Of a stretch of DNA of 64,000 nucleotides, positions 9,198-17,294 are shown piece after piece. The stretch's first letter is position 1. Each line of letters starts with the position of its first letter. Below the pieces are notes generated by a model, which ran no database searches, was not told where the DNA came from, and saw nothing but the letters and a program-made list of their open reading frames with translations. The translations under genes were made by a program, and so were the position numbers. Location of the stretch: the NCBI RefSeq assembly GCF_022513585.1, contig NZ_JAKWBF010000001.1:351176-415175 (forward strand), in the 5' to 3' direction. The DNA is from Gordonia gummivorans (GTDB taxonomy: Bacteria; Actinomycetota; Actinomycetes; Mycobacteriales; Mycobacteriaceae).

Positions 9198-9282
9198 CCG
9201 ACCAGCGTAAATCGTGTCCATCGTGGGACAGAAACCCGGTGCGATTCGGTGTGGTACGACGCACGGTCGTATGGTTGAGCTC

Positions 9283-9780
9283 GTGAGTGTGGTGTCCGTC
9301 GTCGTCGCAGTGCTGCTGCTGGTGGTTGCCGTCGCATGGGCGGTCACCGGTGTGCTCGGCGTGACCGGACGCCTGCGCCGCAATCGGTGGCTCGGCGTGC
9401 GCGCCGATGATTCCATGGCCTCCGACGAGGCGTTTGCATTGGCCAATCGCGTTGCCGGCCCCGGTCAGATCGGCGCGGCAGCGATCTTGGTGCTGGGGGC
9501 TGTACTGACCCTGGGCGTTGACAGCGCATGGTCGGTCGTCTTCGGGGTGGCCGCGTTCGTCGCGGGATTGTTCATCGTCGGCCTGGTCAGCGCACTCGGT
9601 GTCCGCGCCGCCGCGGCTCTTCCCGTCGAAGACTCGGGTTGTGGTTGCTGCTCGAGTACCGACAACGAGGCACCGGCCGAAACCACAGAGCACGACGACC
9701 CCGCTTCGGACTGTGGCACCTCGAGTTGCGGGTCGTGCTCATTGCGCGGCGTCTGCTCCGACGAGACCGCCCAGGCCTGA
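9283..9780 (+). CDS. SdpI-like membrane protein with Cys-rich tail
   Basis: A membrane protein of about 165 residues. An N-terminal helix ([19 protein letters not shown]) is followed by the SdpI/YhfL signature [19 protein letters not shown] and two further hydrophobic segments. SdpI proteins give immunity to the SdpC toxin in Bacillus; actinobacterial relatives lack a known role and there is no toxin gene here. The C-terminal 50 residues are hydrophilic with seven cysteines ([17 protein letters not shown]), suggesting a metal or redox site. TATGGT ends seven bases before the GTG at 9283, favouring that start; ATG at 9271 would add four residues. Confidence 0.78.
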   Translation: MSVVSVVVAVLLLVVAVAWAVTGVLGVTGRLRRNRWLGVRADDSMASDEAFALANRVAGPGQIGAAAILVLGAVLTLGVDSAWSVVFGVAAFVAGLFIVGLVSALGVRAAAALPVEDSGCGCCSSTDNEAPAETTEHDDPASDCGTSSCGSCSLRGVCSDETAQA

Positions 9781-9801
9781 GGCCGGGCGCTCCCAGCCGC
9801 G

Positions 9802-10794
9802 ATGTCGATCCCTGCCACCCCGCGTCGATGGTGGGCTCACTCCCCCGTCGACGGTTTCGTCGTGGCCATCGTCGCGGCCGTGGTTGTCGCGGCCTTCCTG
9901 CCTGCACGAGGGGCCGCCGCCGACATCCTTGACTGGGTCGTCGTCGCGGCGATCGCGGCACTGTTCTTCCTCTATGGCACCCGGCTGCATCCGCGGGAGG
10001 CGCTCGAAGGTCTCAAGCACTGGCGACTGCATCTGACGATCCTGTCGTTCACCTTCGTCGCTTTCCCGCTCATCGGCCTCGCTATGCGGCCGGTGGTCGA
10101 GCCGATCGTCGGTGACGACCTCTATACGGGGCTGCTGTTCCTGTGCCTCGTCCCGTCGACGGTGCAGTCGTCGATCGCGTTCACGTCGATAGCCCGCGGC
10201 AACGTGCCCGGCGCCATCGTCAGTGCATCGGCGTCGAACATCCTCGGAGTGTTCCTGACGCCACTGCTCGTGGTCGCGCTGATGAGCACCAGCAGCGGCA
10301 TCCACATCGACGCCGGTTCGGTACTCAAGATCGTCGCGCAGATCCTGGTTCCGTTCCTGCTGGGGCAACTCGCGCGGCCCTGGGTGGGACCCTTCTTCAA
10401 CCGGCACTCGGCACCGACCAAACTCGCCGATCGAGGCGCGATCGTACTCGTCGTCTATGTCGCGTTCAGCGAGGGCGTGCGCCAGGGCATCTGGTCGGCG
10501 GTCGGGGTGGGCCAGGTGATCGCGGTGGCGGTGATCTCGCTGATCCTCGTGGTGGTGATGCTCGTCGTCACACGGTGGGTCCCACAACGACTCGGCTTCT
10601 CCCGAGCCGACGTCATCGCCATTCAGTTCTGCGGCACCAAGAAGAGTCTCGCCACCGGACTACCCATGGCGACCGTGCTGTTCGCCGGGTCGGTGGTCGG
10701 GATCATCGTGCTGCCGCTGATGATCTTCCATCAGATCCAGCTCATCCTGTGTTCGTGGCTGGCGACGCGGTATTCGCGGGAGGTTGTGGACTAG
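9802..10794 (+). CDS. bile acid:sodium symporter-like transporter (SBF-like)
   Basis: A 330-residue integral membrane protein with about nine or ten hydrophobic segments. It has SBF-like (YfeH-type) features: FFLYGTRLHPREALEGLKHW after the second helix, LCLVPSTVQSSIAFTSIARGN in the middle, and IQFCGTKKSLATGLPMA near the C-terminus, a motif typical of sodium-dependent transporters of this family. The substrate is unknown; relatives are predicted to carry organic anions. It starts 21 bases after the SdpI-like gene and may be cotranscribed with it. It converges on the CocE-type hydrolase gene, with a tandem repeat between them. Confidence 0.9.
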   Translation: MSIPATPRRWWAHSPVDGFVVAIVAAVVVAAFLPARGAAADILDWVVVAAIAALFFLYGTRLHPREALEGLKHWRLHLTILSFTFVAFPLIGLAMRPVVEPIVGDDLYTGLLFLCLVPSTVQSSIAFTSIARGNVPGAIVSASASNILGVFLTPLLVVALMSTSSGIHIDAGSVLKIVAQILVPFLLGQLARPWVGPFFNRHSAPTKLADRGAIVLVVYVAFSEGVRQGIWSAVGVGQVIAVAVISLILVVVMLVVTRWVPQRLGFSRADVIAIQFCGTKKSLATGLPMATVLFAGSVVGIIVLPLMIFHQIQLILCSWLATRYSREVVD

Positions 10795-10805
10795 CGGGAG
10801 TGATC

Positions 10806-10895
10806 TCGACACGGTGCCTCGCTCCGCTCGGTACCGGCTCGATCAGCGGGTCGACACGGTGCCTCGCTCCGCTCGGTACCGGCTCGATCAGCGGG
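10806..10895. repeat. 45-bp tandem duplication
   Basis: Two identical 45-bp copies, 10806–10850 and 10851–10895, each starting TCGACACGGTGCC and containing CGCTCCGCTCGGTACC. The second copy supplies the last codons and the TGA of the convergent hydrolase gene. Confidence 0.95.
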
Positions 10896-12924
10896 TAGGA
10901 AGTGGCGTGGAGAGAGGCAGATTCACGAAGCTCGGATGTGTGGGATCGAGCTGGATGTGCTGTGGTGCCAGTCGTGATTCGTTGAGCAGCGGCCGAAGCG
11001 GCAGTCCACGAGGGAAATTCATGGCGAACACGTCGACGCGCAGCCGGTGGCCGGGCCGGATGAGGGCCTCGGTGGGCAGCAGCCCGATGTCGATCGCGAC
11101 CGGCCGACCGGGTGTGACGCGCTGCCGGGTGGACAGGGTCAGGTTGTAGAACGGGTCGATGACGTCGCCGTTCGGTGCGAACTGCGACCGCGCCGGATCG
11201 TAGCTGCGCAGCGACGCCATCACCTGTCCGGAGCTGATCACCTTGGACGTCCCGTCGGGGGCAACATCATTGAGGGTTGCGGTCCAGTAGCCGTCGGTCG
11301 CGTTCATCACCGCATTCACCCGGACGTTGCTGTACCCGGACACGCTGCGCGTCGTGGTCATCGGCGCTGTGGTGAAGGAGAGCGCGTTACGTTCGGAGAT
11401 GCGGGCATCCTTGGCGCAGAACGGGAACAGCGCCAGCGCACCGGCCAACTGCTGCGACGCATCACGCGAGCAGGCCGTCAGTACGCCCGGCGAAACCGTC
11501 AGTCGCCCATGCGATCCCGGCGTGGCCGTCACCAGGCTGCCGTCGCGGACGGCGTACGGGGCGGTGCCGCTGCGTCGGTCACTGAGATAAAGGCGCTGGC
11601 GCGACATACCGGCCCGCGGGAACTGCTGGGCGGAGATCCAACTGTCGCCCACCTGCTTCAGCTGGACCGGACCGTAGGCGTCGATGCCGTTGTCCTTGCC
11701 CTTGATCCACTTGTCGAACCACGCCTTCTGCAGCACGTCAAGGCGTGGTGGGGTTCCCGCCCGACCGGTCTGTCCGCCGCCGATCGTGAGGTGATAGCCG
11801 TCGCCCATGATCAACTGCTTGCGTCCCGGGGCCAGCGGGATGTTGTTGTACATCCGCACTTCACTGTTGGTGAACAGATCGAACCAGCCGCCGTAGATGA
11901 ACGTCGGTGTGGTGATCCGCTCGGCGTGGTCTTGCCAGGCCTTGCGGGGACCCGAGTTGGTCTCCAGGAGTTCTTTCAACTGCGGTGGGACCGACGGGAT
12001 GTCGGGCGTCAGCAACGCAGCGAAGAGTTGCGGGTAGAACGTGAACGGGTCAGATATGCGGTCGGCCAACCACTTCCAGTCGAAGGTCCCGTTCAGCATC
12101 GACGCCACATTGGGGATCATCTTGGTGGTGTTGACCAGCGTCAGCCACATCGGCAGGAAGCCGACGCCCAGCGCACCGCCCGGCGCGACGATGTCGCGGA
12201 TCAGATCGCCACCCGGCTCGACCGGGAAGATGGCCTTGAGCGCTGCCGGCCGTTTGCTGGCCGCCTGGATCTGATTGATGGCCGAGTACGAGACCCCGGA
12301 CATGCCGATCTTGCCGTTGGACCAGCGTTGCCGGGCGGCCCAGTCGATCACCTCGACGGTGTCCTGTTGCTCGCGAGCCTGGAAGACATCCCATTTGCCC
12401 TGCGAGAAGCCGGTGCCCCGGACGTCGACGACGACCTGCGTGTAGCCGCTGCGCACCAGATTCTCGTCGACCAGGAACGTCCGGGCACCCTGATCGCGGA
12501 GCGTGTTGGTCAATGTCGAAAGATCGGCGAAACCCTGGATCGGCCGCGAGACCTGACCGACTGCCGTGGCGACCTGCGTGAGGAACGGCCCGAGCACCGG
12601 ATTCTGCGTCACTGCGGTGCCGACGGCGGTGATGAGCTTGGTGTAGGGCGTCATGTTGACGATCACCGGCGTCTTGCTCGACGTCGGTTGTTGGCGCGCG
12701 TTGGCGGGCCGATAGACGTTGGCGCGCAAGATGGTTCCGTCGCTCATCCGGATCGGCACATCCCAGGTGACGTTGACGCCCGCGTAGGGTTGCGGGCCGT
12801 CGTGACTTGCCTGCCAGCCACGCGCCGCAGCGCCGCCCGTCGGGTCGGCGGCTGCCGTCCCCCCGATGCCGACGACCAACGCCCCGATCGTCACCAGTGC
12901 TCCGACTACCACCCTGAGTCGCAT
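10888..12924 (-). CDS. secreted CocE/NonD-family hydrolase
   Basis: A 678-residue alpha/beta hydrolase of the CocE/X-Pro dipeptidyl-peptidase S15 family. A Sec signal peptide (residues 1–26, GGTAAADPTG) directs it out of the cell. The nucleophile motif is GMSGVSYSAINQ (about residue 208), the acid lies near GGWFDLFTN (about 345) and the histidine in GDGYHLTIGG (about 375). The C-terminal third is the jelly-roll domain usual in the family (VDVFAMNFPRGLP). Natural substrates are probably esters or amides and cannot be named. TAACAAT and a GGGGA Shine–Dalgarno lie upstream of the ATG. The stop codon falls in a 45-bp tandem repeat. Confidence 0.92.
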   Translation of the reverse strand: MRLRVVVGALVTIGALVVGIGGTAAADPTGGAAARGWQASHDGPQPYAGVNVTWDVPIRMSDGTILRANVYRPANARQQPTSSKTPVIVNMTPYTKLITAVGTAVTQNPVLGPFLTQVATAVGQVSRPIQGFADLSTLTNTLRDQGARTFLVDENLVRSGYTQVVVDVRGTGFSQGKWDVFQAREQQDTVEVIDWAARQRWSNGKIGMSGVSYSAINQIQAASKRPAALKAIFPVEPGGDLIRDIVAPGGALGVGFLPMWLTLVNTTKMIPNVASMLNGTFDWKWLADRISDPFTFYPQLFAALLTPDIPSVPPQLKELLETNSGPRKAWQDHAERITTPTFIYGGWFDLFTNSEVRMYNNIPLAPGRKQLIMGDGYHLTIGGGQTGRAGTPPRLDVLQKAWFDKWIKGKDNGIDAYGPVQLKQVGDSWISAQQFPRAGMSRQRLYLSDRRSGTAPYAVRDGSLVTATPGSHGRLTVSPGVLTACSRDASQQLAGALALFPFCAKDARISERNALSFTTAPMTTTRSVSGYSNVRVNAVMNATDGYWTATLNDVAPDGTSKVISSGQVMASLRSYDPARSQFAPNGDVIDPFYNLTLSTRQRVTPGRPVAIDIGLLPTEALIRPGHRLRVDVFAMNFPRGLPLRPLLNESRLAPQHIQLDPTHPSFVNLPLSTPLPTR

Positions 12925-13016
12925 AAATCCCCCACGCCCCGATACCCGATTGTTACTCGAGCGTAGGCTACGCGCGGGTCAGGTCACAGCACAAGCACAA
13001 AAGTGTTCTGGGTTAC

Positions 13017-13694
13017 TCAGTTGAGGGCGAGGTCGATGGGGTGGGTGGCCAGCAGGGGCATCGGCCACGGTTGGCGACGCAGGATGTCGGACCACACGTC
13101 GATCGTCGGTGGCGCCAGGATGTCGCGGGGCAGCGCGGAGGCGACCATCCAGCTGCCGTCCTGCAATTCTCCGCCCAGCTGCCCGATCCCCCACCCGGCA
13201 TAACCGGCGAAGATCCGGACACCCTCGAGGACCTCCGCGAGCTCGTCGGGGTCGCCGTCCAGATCCACCAGCACCACGCGACCGTCGATGGGCCGCAGTG
13301 CCTCGAACGGGGTGATGTCGGCACCGGGTTTGACGACGCCGAGGCACAGTGCGGCGTCCTGCTTGACCGGTCCGCCCACATAGAGCGCGCGCGGCGTCGC
13401 GGCCAGGTCGGTCCACTGCGGCAGCAGATTGTGAACGGCGGTCTGACTCATCCGGTTGATCACCACGCCGAGACTCCCGGCGTCGTTGTGCTCGATGACG
13501 TAGACGACCGATCGTGCGAAGGTCGGTTCGATCAGATCTGTGGATGCGAGAAGTGCGGTGCCGGGGCGCACACGATGGGCTGATTCGCGCTCGGCAGCGG
13601 CGCCGGGCATGCGGCCACCGCTACCTGTCCCAGCGGGATGTGTGTCGTCGCGGGAGTCGGGAGTGGGGTCATCTGCGTCGTCGGCGCCGGCCAC
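13017..13694 (-). CDS. YqgE/AlgH-family protein
   Basis: A 225-residue protein of the UPF0301 (YqgE/AlgH) family, whose biochemical role is unknown. A disordered N-terminal 40 residues precedes the conserved core: GTALLASTDLIEPTFARSVVY, HNDAGSLGVVINRMS, LYVGGPVKQDAALCLG, and IFAGYAGWGIGQLGGEL, all hallmark segments. The start is a GTG at 13694 with GATGAT six bases upstream on the minus strand. A homologue lies near leuS in mycobacteria as I recall, which fits this neighbourhood. It is divergent from the MFS gene. Confidence 0.92.
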   Translation of the reverse strand: MAGADDADDPTPDSRDDTHPAGTGSGGRMPGAAAERESAHRVRPGTALLASTDLIEPTFARSVVYVIEHNDAGSLGVVINRMSQTAVHNLLPQWTDLAATPRALYVGGPVKQDAALCLGVVKPGADITPFEALRPIDGRVVLVDLDGDPDELAEVLEGVRIFAGYAGWGIGQLGGELQDGSWMVASALPRDILAPPTIDVWSDILRRQPWPMPLLATHPIDLALN

Positions 13695-13756
13695 GTGACC
13701 ATCATCGCACGCTCACGCCGATCGGGGTCGCCAATGCAATGCCCTACGCTGTATCA

Positions 13757-15079
13757 GTGAGCTCCACCCCGCACCGTCAGCCCCGGGGTTGGCGCACATT
13801 CGTCGCCTCGCTCCGGCATTCGCCCGGGTTGGGTCGGTTGCTCGCGGTGCGCCTGTCCAGTCAGATCACCGACGGCATCTTCCAGGCGTCGCTGGTCGGC
13901 GGAATCCTCTTCAATCCGGAACGGCACGCCGATCCGCTCGCCGTCGCGGGCGGGCTCGCCGTGCTGCTGCTTCCCTACTCGCTGATCGGTCCGTTCGCCG
14001 GAGCGCTGCTCGATCACTGGGACCGTCGCAATGTCCTGATGTACGCGAACTTCCTGCGCGCGTTGATCATCGCTGTCGTCGCGGCCGCCATCGCGTCGGG
14101 CGCCCCCGACACCGTGGTGCTGGTCGGTGCGCTGGCCGTCACCGGCGCCAGCCGCTTTGTCGCAGCCGGCCTGTCCGCAGGTCTTCCGCACGTTGCCCGA
14201 CGCGACGTCATCGTCGCGACCAACGCCCTGTTCACGACGCTCGGGGGCGCGATGCTCACCGTCGGGCTCGGTGTGACGCTGGCCCTGCGCGCGGTATTCG
14301 GCGACGACAACACCGGCAGTGCACTGACCATGGCGTCCGGTGTGATTCTGGCCGTCCTGGCCGGTCGTCTCGCCCATCGCTTTGCGCCGCTGCAACTGGG
14401 TCCGGACGAGCCGGACGATCCCGGCCGCTCCGCATTCCACGCGGTCGCCGTGGGTCTGCTGCACGGAGCCCGGGCGGTGGCGCACTGCCGGCCGGTCGCG
14501 GCCGCGTTGTCGGCCATCGGAGCACACCGGTTGGTGTTCGGCATGAACACCCTGATGATCCTGGTGATCGCCCGGCACACCGGATCCGGAGACGGCGTCG
14601 ACCGGCTGAGCATGGTGGTCGGCTTCACCGGGGCGGGTGCACTGGTCGCGGCCATCCTCACACCCATCGCGGTCGCCAGAGTCGGGCGGCGCACAACGCT
14701 GATGGCCGCACTTGTGGTCGGTGCCGCCGCCGAGCTCACCATCCTCTCGTTCAACTTCGCCGTCATCTGCGCGGCCGCACTGGTCCTCGGGCTCGTCGGA
14801 CAGACCGCCAAGCTGTGCGGCGACGTCGCGATGCAGGTCGACATCGACGACATGGTCCGAGGGCAGGTGTTCTCTGTGCAGGACGCGGTGTTCAACATCG
14901 CCTACGTCGGTGCGGTGACGGTCGCGGCGCTGGCCATCCCCGCCGACGGCCAGGCCACCGGACTCGTCGTCCTCGGCGTCGTGCTGTACCTCGTCGGCGT
15001 GGCCGTGGTCGCGGTGGTGCATCGACACCGGCCGGTGGATGCGACGACCGAGTCGCGGCCGGCCCCGGCGAGTCACTGA
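13757..15079 (+). CDS. MFS transporter
   Basis: A major facilitator superfamily protein of about 440 residues with roughly twelve hydrophobic segments. The first domain has RLSSQITDGIFQASLVGGI and GPFAGALLDHWDRRNVLM, the loop 2–3 signature with D..DR.N. The second half repeats the pattern at VARVGRRTTLMAAL. It is likely an exporter of the multidrug/enterobactin type; no substrate is indicated. TACGCT ends six bases before the GTG at 13757, which I take as a leaderless start; ATG at 13739 would overlap that box and add six residues. A G/C-rich hairpin follows 50 bases after the stop. Confidence 0.9.
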   Translation: MSSTPHRQPRGWRTFVASLRHSPGLGRLLAVRLSSQITDGIFQASLVGGILFNPERHADPLAVAGGLAVLLLPYSLIGPFAGALLDHWDRRNVLMYANFLRALIIAVVAAAIASGAPDTVVLVGALAVTGASRFVAAGLSAGLPHVARRDVIVATNALFTTLGGAMLTVGLGVTLALRAVFGDDNTGSALTMASGVILAVLAGRLAHRFAPLQLGPDEPDDPGRSAFHAVAVGLLHGARAVAHCRPVAAALSAIGAHRLVFGMNTLMILVIARHTGSGDGVDRLSMVVGFTGAGALVAAILTPIAVARVGRRTTLMAALVVGAAAELTILSFNFAVICAAALVLGLVGQTAKLCGDVAMQVDIDDMVRGQVFSVQDAVFNIAYVGAVTVAALAIPADGQATGLVVLGVVLYLVGVAVVAVVHRHRPVDATTESRPAPASH

Positions 15080-15129
15080 CCGGCTCGCTGACCTGGGCAA
15101 ATGCTTCGGTACCGTGCTCGCAAAATCTA

Positions 15130-15148
15130 GGGGAAGAGTTTCTTCCCC
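15130..15148 (+). terminator. hairpin after the MFS gene
   Basis: GGGGAAGA-gtt-TCTTCCCC, a perfect 8-bp stem 50 bases downstream of the MFS stop. There is no long T-run, as is common in high-GC actinobacteria. Confidence 0.5.
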
Positions 15149-15197
15149 GGGGTTCACAGTCGTCCCCGAGGAATTTGTAGGGGAGGACTCTGAGGGT

Positions 15198-15219
15198 AGG
15201 GGACGAAGTTTCTTCCCCT
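15198..15219 (-). terminator. second, related hairpin
   Basis: AGGGGACGAA-gt-TTCTTCCCCT, a 10-bp stem with one mismatch, sharing GTTTCTTCCCC with the hairpin at 15130. It may terminate leftward transcription coming from the 15993 gene. A further perfect hairpin, CGCGTTC-tgcg-GAACGCG, follows at 15249–15266. Confidence 0.35.
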
Positions 15220-15344
15220 ATCTTCTTGCGGGTGCCGGGAGCGTGTGGCGCGTTCTGCGGAACGCGTCGATCGATGGTCGCGGGCTCGACGATGACGGTG
15301 GTCCGAGGCCGCCGCCGAGGCGCATTGTCGGCGTGTCGCGATCT

Positions 15345-15431
15345 CAGAAACCGCGTGTCTGGTCAGAAACCCGGTGCGCACCAGCGGTTTCTGGCCACAC
15401 GTGCGGTTTCTGACGACAAGTGCGGTTTCTG
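15345..15431. repeat. 19-bp-period array of GCGGTTTCTG units, two inverted and three direct
   Basis: Three direct copies of GCGGTTTCTG start at 15384, 15403 and 15422, exactly 19 bases apart. Two inverted copies (CAGAAACCGC at 15345 and CAGAAACCCG at 15364) also lie 19 bases apart. The nine bases between units are partly conserved (GCCACACGT, ACGACAAGT). A perfect GGTGCGCACC sits at the centre of symmetry. The array lies in the 383-base gap between convergent genes. A 15-base piece (CAGAAACCCGGTGCG) recurs at 9229–9243. Confidence 0.85.
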
Positions 15432-15462
15432 CGACGAGGCCCCACTCGTCCCACCTCCACGA

Positions 15463-15993
15463 TCAACGACGGAAGCGGGGGTCGGTGCTGTCGTAGTACG
15501 CGTCGACCCGGCCGTCGCCGTCCAGATCGACGAGGACGTGGTCGAAGGTTCCATCCCCGTCGGCGTCGACGTAGAGGCGGTCGGGGGTGATTCGACCACC
15601 GCGATCGGAACTCTCCAGCTTCGCGTCGACCCGCCCGTCTCCGTTCGTGTCCATCTCGGCGGGCGGACGATGTCGCGGGGGTGGCGGCGGTCCGTCCGGT
15701 GGCTTGGGCACCGGTGTCCGTCCGCGGTCGGTCTCGACATCCCACAGCCCACGCCCCGAGTCCCGGAAGAACGCGTCGCACACCCCGTCGTCGTCGAGGT
15801 CGAGTGCACTGACGTCGGCGGTCCCATCGCCGTCGGTGTCCCACATGGCGTCATCACGACGACCGTCACCGTCGAAGTCCAGCGCGACCGCATCGAGGGT
15901 GCCATCCCGATCGAGGTCGAGGTCGGCCGACGACGTCCACGTGGTGGTCGAACCGTCACCGGGTCCGAAGATGTACTCGATTACCGGCTCCAT
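15463..15993 (-). CDS. aspartate-rich DxDxDG repeat protein
   Basis: A 176-residue acidic protein with no signal peptide. It contains at least eight copies of a calcium-binding-type loop: DLDRDGTLDA, DFDGDGRRDD, DTDGDGTADV, DLDDDGVCDA, DTNGDGRVDA, DADGDGTFDH, DLDGDGRVDA. Loops of this kind, as in thrombospondin type 3 or dockerin repeats, bind Ca2+. A proline-rich linker (PKPPDGPPPPPRHRPP, about residues 95–112) divides the repeats. Mycobacteria have similar proteins sometimes labelled pullulanase, which I regard as unsupported by this sequence. The start is the ATG at 15993 (MEPVIEYIFGPGDG); an upstream extension would be made only of 38-bp repeat DNA. Function unknown. Confidence 0.75.
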   Translation of the reverse strand: MEPVIEYIFGPGDGSTTTWTSSADLDLDRDGTLDAVALDFDGDGRRDDAMWDTDGDGTADVSALDLDDDGVCDAFFRDSGRGLWDVETDRGRTPVPKPPDGPPPPPRHRPPAEMDTNGDGRVDAKLESSDRGGRITPDRLYVDADGDGTFDHVLVDLDGDGRVDAYYDSTDPRFRR

Positions 15994-16032
15994 GAATGGT
16001 TGGACGCATCGGCACCGGTTTCGGTTCCAGTT

Positions 16033-16146
16033 CACACCGGGCCCGCTCGCTCCGCTCCCGGCGCCCACCACACACCGGGCCCGCTCGCTCCGCTCCCGGC
16101 GCCCACCACACACCGGGCCCGCTCGCTCCGCTCCCGGCGCCCACCC
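16033..16146. repeat. 38-bp tandem repeat, three copies
   Basis: Units at 16033, 16071 and 16109 are identical except for the last base, each starting CACACCGGGCCCGCTCGC. They fill most of the region between the DxDxDG gene and the divergent PLP-enzyme gene and share the CGCTCGCTCCGCTC core with repeats elsewhere in the window. Confidence 0.95.
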
Positions 16147-16199
16147 GGACGTCGACCGAGTGCCGGACGCATTACCGCCACCGGGTAGGTTCAAGGCCT

Positions 16200-17291
16200 A
16201 TGTACGTGAGCGAACTCGGCGAACAGTGGCACGCGGCCCGAGTCGAACCTGCCTTCGCTCATCTGGACTCGGCGGCTGCGGGACGGTCGTCGAACGCCGT
16301 CATCGAATCGATCACCGGGCATCTCTGGCGGGAATCCGAACGCGGGTCCTACGTCGCCGCGGACGAGGTGGCCGACGAGATCGCCCGCGACAAACGTGAT
16401 CTCGCATCGCTCATCGGGCACACCACCGACGAGCTCGCCTTCCGCGAGAGTGCCCGCGCCGCCCTGCGCGCACTGTTGACGCACTGGCAACTCCCCATCG
16501 CATCGACGGTGTGGGTGGCCAAGAACGAATTCGGTCCCAACCTGGTGGAGTTCGAACGCCGCGGCTACGCGGTTCGCACAATGCCCGACGCGGACGTATA
16601 CGGCCACGTCGACACCGACGCGCTCGAGAACATGCTGCAGTTCGAGCAGCCCGATTTCATCCACATCTGCCACATAGGCTCGATGTCCGGTGTGGTGCAA
16701 CCGATCTCGAAGATCGTCGAGATCGCGCACCAAGCCCAGGTTCCGGTGGTGGTCGACATGGCTCAGGCCGCCGGACACGTACCGACCGTCACCGGCGCCG
16801 ACGTCGTCTACGGCACCAGCCGCAAGTGGCTGACCGGTCCGCGCGGTGTCGGGTTCGTCGCGGTGCGGCGGGACTGCCTGCGCCCGGTGGAGATCGACAG
16901 CTCCGAGGCGTTTGTCGCGGGCCGTCTCGGTCTCGGAGTCGCGGTCCGCGAGGTGCTCGCAGTCGGCCAGCAACGCGTGTTCCGCGAACTCGCCGCGGTC
17001 GGTCGCGCCACTCGCGAACGGCTCACCGGAATCGCGAGCTGGGAGGTTCTCGAACCGGTCGACGAACCGTCCGCGATCGTGACGCTGGCGCCTCCGCCGG
17101 GCTGGGGAGCCGGCGACGTCGCCGCAGCACGCGACAAGCTCCTGTCGCTGGGCATCCTGGTGACCGCGGCCGACCCCTGGCGGGCGCCGCTGGCCACCGA
17201 GCAGTCGGTGCTCCGCCTTTCGCCGCATCTCGATCTACGACGCACCGACCTCGACCGAGTCGCGGATGAGTTGCGGACGATGGGCTACTGA
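16200..17291 (+). CDS. class V aminotransferase-fold PLP enzyme, EgtE-like
   Basis: A 363-residue fold-type I PLP enzyme. The cofactor lysine is in YGTSRKWLTGPRGVGF (about residue 208) and the PLP-binding aspartate in VPVVVDMAQAAGH (about 185). The N-terminus (LGEQWHAARVEPAFAHLDSAAAGRS, then RESERGSYVAADEVADE) resembles EgtE, the ergothioneine C–S lyase of mycobacteria, more than NifS/SufS cysteine desulfurases. The other egt genes are not adjacent, so the ergothioneine role is an inference. TAGGTT ends eight bases before the ATG at 16200, fitting a leaderless message. It converges on glpD with three bases between stops. Confidence 0.75.
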   Translation: MYVSELGEQWHAARVEPAFAHLDSAAAGRSSNAVIESITGHLWRESERGSYVAADEVADEIARDKRDLASLIGHTTDELAFRESARAALRALLTHWQLPIASTVWVAKNEFGPNLVEFERRGYAVRTMPDADVYGHVDTDALENMLQFEQPDFIHICHIGSMSGVVQPISKIVEIAHQAQVPVVVDMAQAAGHVPTVTGADVVYGTSRKWLTGPRGVGFVAVRRDCLRPVEIDSSEAFVAGRLGLGVAVREVLAVGQQRVFRELAAVGRATRERLTGIASWEVLEPVDEPSAIVTLAPPPGWGAGDVAAARDKLLSLGILVTAADPWRAPLATEQSVLRLSPHLDLRRTDLDRVADELRTMGY

Positions 17292-17294
17292 CCC

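Noticed and set aside
11047..12966. 639-codon plus-strand frame opposite the CocE hydrolase gene
   Set aside because: Antisense of a signal-peptide-bearing, motif-complete hydrolase.
15345..15431. CRISPR array
   Set aside because: Units are only 10 bases conserved with 9-base gaps and mixed orientation, far from repeat–spacer dimensions, and no cas genes are present.
15226..16188. 320-codon plus-strand frame over the DxDxDG gene
   Set aside because: It runs through the GTTTCTG array and the 38-bp repeats, so it is not a plausible protein; the minus strand has a regular repeat protein.
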